64,000 nucleotides of DNA from Flavobacteriales bacterium (GTDB taxonomy: Bacteria; Bacteroidota; Bacteroidia; Flavobacteriales_D; Parvicellaceae). This document shows, in pieces, positions 63,218 to 64,000 of the stretch. The position numbers and the translations under genes are program-made. The notes beneath the pieces are model-generated. The model saw only the letters and a list, made by a program, of their open reading frames with translations. It was not told the DNA's origin and ran no database searches. Within the stretch, counting starts at the first letter, position 1, and each line of letters starts with the position of its first letter. Location: assembly GCA_020635565.1 (NCBI GenBank), contig JACJZN010000007.1, positions 124,001 through 188,000 of the forward strand, written 5' to 3'.

Positions 63218-63928
63218 ATGAACCGATATTTGATCATACTGTTAACCACTTTTGCGCTGATTAGTGTTTCTGCTCAATCGAGTAAAAAAAAGAAAGCTAA
63301 TGAAGTGAAGTTTGGCGTGCAGTTCAAACCGGTTATTCCGATTAATTATTTTGGGGCTGGTCCACAAACCATCATTGATACGGTGGCTGAAGTTACTGTA
63401 GCACCAAAATTAGGCTATAACCTGGGTATGGTAGTGCGAACGGATTTTTCCAATTTATTGAGTTTTGAAACAGGAATCAATTATATCAGAAGGAACTTCA
63501 ATCTCGATGCATATGAAGCAAAGAGAGACACATCTGATCACACCGATTTTGGATTTGTTTCTTATCAAATCCCACTTCAGGGATTGGTTTATATTCGATT
63601 GTCCGAACAGATTTATATGAACACTTCAGGAGGATTAGGAATTGACTGGTATGCATCGCATGTTCAGAGCGTTGGAGAAAATGCACTCTTACAACACTTG
63701 TCTTTACGAAGATATTGGATGCATTTTTCAGTGCTTGCCAACATTGGGTTTGAATGGCGAACAGAGAAGTCTGGAGGATTCTACTTAGGTGCTTCTTTTG
63801 TAAACCCAATTAAACCAATTACAGATACGCGCATAGATTATTACTATGGAAACACGGATAAGCAACGTTATGAAATGAATTTAAAGGGAACATTCATAAC
63901 AGTTGATCTGCGGTATTTTTTTAAGTAA
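63218..63928 (+). CDS. Outer-membrane beta-barrel protein (PorT-like)
   Basis: The 236-residue protein has a signal peptide ending SVSAQ, then a Lys-rich stretch and eight to ten predicted beta-strands (FGVQFKPVIPINYFG, LSFETGINYIRRNF, FYLGASFVNP) and ends FITVDLRYFFK with an aromatic C-terminus. This is the pattern of OmpA-like or PorT-like small barrels of Bacteroidota. It is separate from the lipoprotein upstream (70 bases). Confidence 0.75.
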   Translation: MNRYLIILLTTFALISVSAQSSKKKKANEVKFGVQFKPVIPINYFGAGPQTIIDTVAEVTVAPKLGYNLGMVVRTDFSNLLSFETGINYIRRNFNLDAYEAKRDTSDHTDFGFVSYQIPLQGLVYIRLSEQIYMNTSGGLGIDWYASHVQSVGENALLQHLSLRRYWMHFSVLANIGFEWRTEKSGGFYLGASFVNPIKPITDTRIDYYYGNTDKQRYEMNLKGTFITVDLRYFFK

Positions 63929-63954
63929 GCATTAACTTTTCAACACTTAATGCT

Positions 63955-63980
63955 TTGGTGAGAGCCTTTCGCTAATTTTG
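63955..63980 (+). promoter_or_regulatory. Candidate promoter of a gene beyond the window
   Basis: TTG at 63955-63957 and TAATTTTG (exact TAnnTTTG) at 63973-63980 are 15 bases apart, slightly short of the usual range. No start codon lies in the remaining 20 bases. Confidence 0.35.
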
Positions 63981-64000
63981 TTAGCTCAAACATTCTAAGG

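Noticed and set aside
1..64000. CRISPR array, tRNA, rRNA, insertion sequence or prophage
   Set aside because: No regular direct repeats with spacers, no cloverleaf or rRNA-like stretch, no transposase or phage gene were recognised by reading both strands.

Overview
The window is bacterial chromosome of low G+C content and reads as a member of the Bacteroidota, most likely order Flavobacteriales. The evidence is the mixture of type IX secretion (T9SS) sorting domains, a TonB receptor with a carboxypeptidase-regulatory-like N-terminus, many short Lys-rich lipoproteins, a split transketolase, a separate MetH N-terminal enzyme, DUF1800/DUF1501 partners, and promoters of the TTG / TAnnTTTG type. 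No rRNA, tRNA, insertion sequence, prophage or CRISPR array was seen. Coding density is high; only 7058-7443 and 31934-32410 exceed 300 bases without an intact gene.

Layout: 1-7057 (minus) is one tightly overlapping operon holding a MORN-like repeat protein, a five-PAS HisKA_2 kinase, a LytTR response regulator, an exported protein, type III pantothenate kinase (coaX) and the start of an outer-membrane protein. 7444-9875 (plus) carries rpiB, an M28 peptidase lipoprotein and idi. 9927-15387 (minus) has two related lipoproteins, a TonB-dependent receptor and a membrane LytTR regulator. 15435-16412 is gpsA. 16564-21042 (minus) is an operon of a cytochrome c-like lipoprotein, ybeY, mnmG, a methyltransferase and a 2OG-Fe(II) oxygenase, with a parS-like palindrome at each end of mnmG. 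21082-23000 (plus) has a haem-motif T9SS protein and the MetH homocysteine domain. 22997-26678 (minus) is a methyltransferase-like membrane protein and the DUF1501/DUF1800 pair.

26812-31933 (plus) has an SH3-like-repeat lipoprotein, valS and a PKD/T9SS protein, followed by a small frameshifted gene. 32411-34106 (minus) is a LytS/LytTR two-component system diverging from a fatty-acid-hydroxylase operon (34281-36806); the gap between them holds two mirrored pairs of a 12-bp box, a likely operator. 37015-40474 is topA plus a ureohydrolase-like protein lacking key metal ligands. 40528-43410 (minus) is a large T9SS type B adhesin-like protein and a small partner. 43564-48378 (plus) runs through the two transketolase subunits, split by a VWA gene, into an ECF sigma / putative anti-sigma / Spy-like module. 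48455-51924 has a second ECF sigma factor with a large membrane-anchored protein, a GldM-like protein and a lipocalin-like lipoprotein. 51921-55183 holds small lipoproteins and a Lon N-terminal-domain protein. 55185-60877 (minus) has a PhoD-like phosphatase, a DUF4476 protein, a radical SAM/SPASM protein and a TPR-SpoIIE phosphatase. 61011-63928 (plus) has a stand-alone HIRAN protein with a small partner, and three envelope proteins.

The most noteworthy signals are the parS-like pair around mnmG (suggesting proximity to the chromosome origin), the mirrored operator at 34144-34243, the VWA gene lodged inside a split transketolase, the degenerate ureohydrolase, the frameshifted small membrane gene, and the two adjacent ECF sigma modules. 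I found no unmistakable new defence or biosynthetic system.
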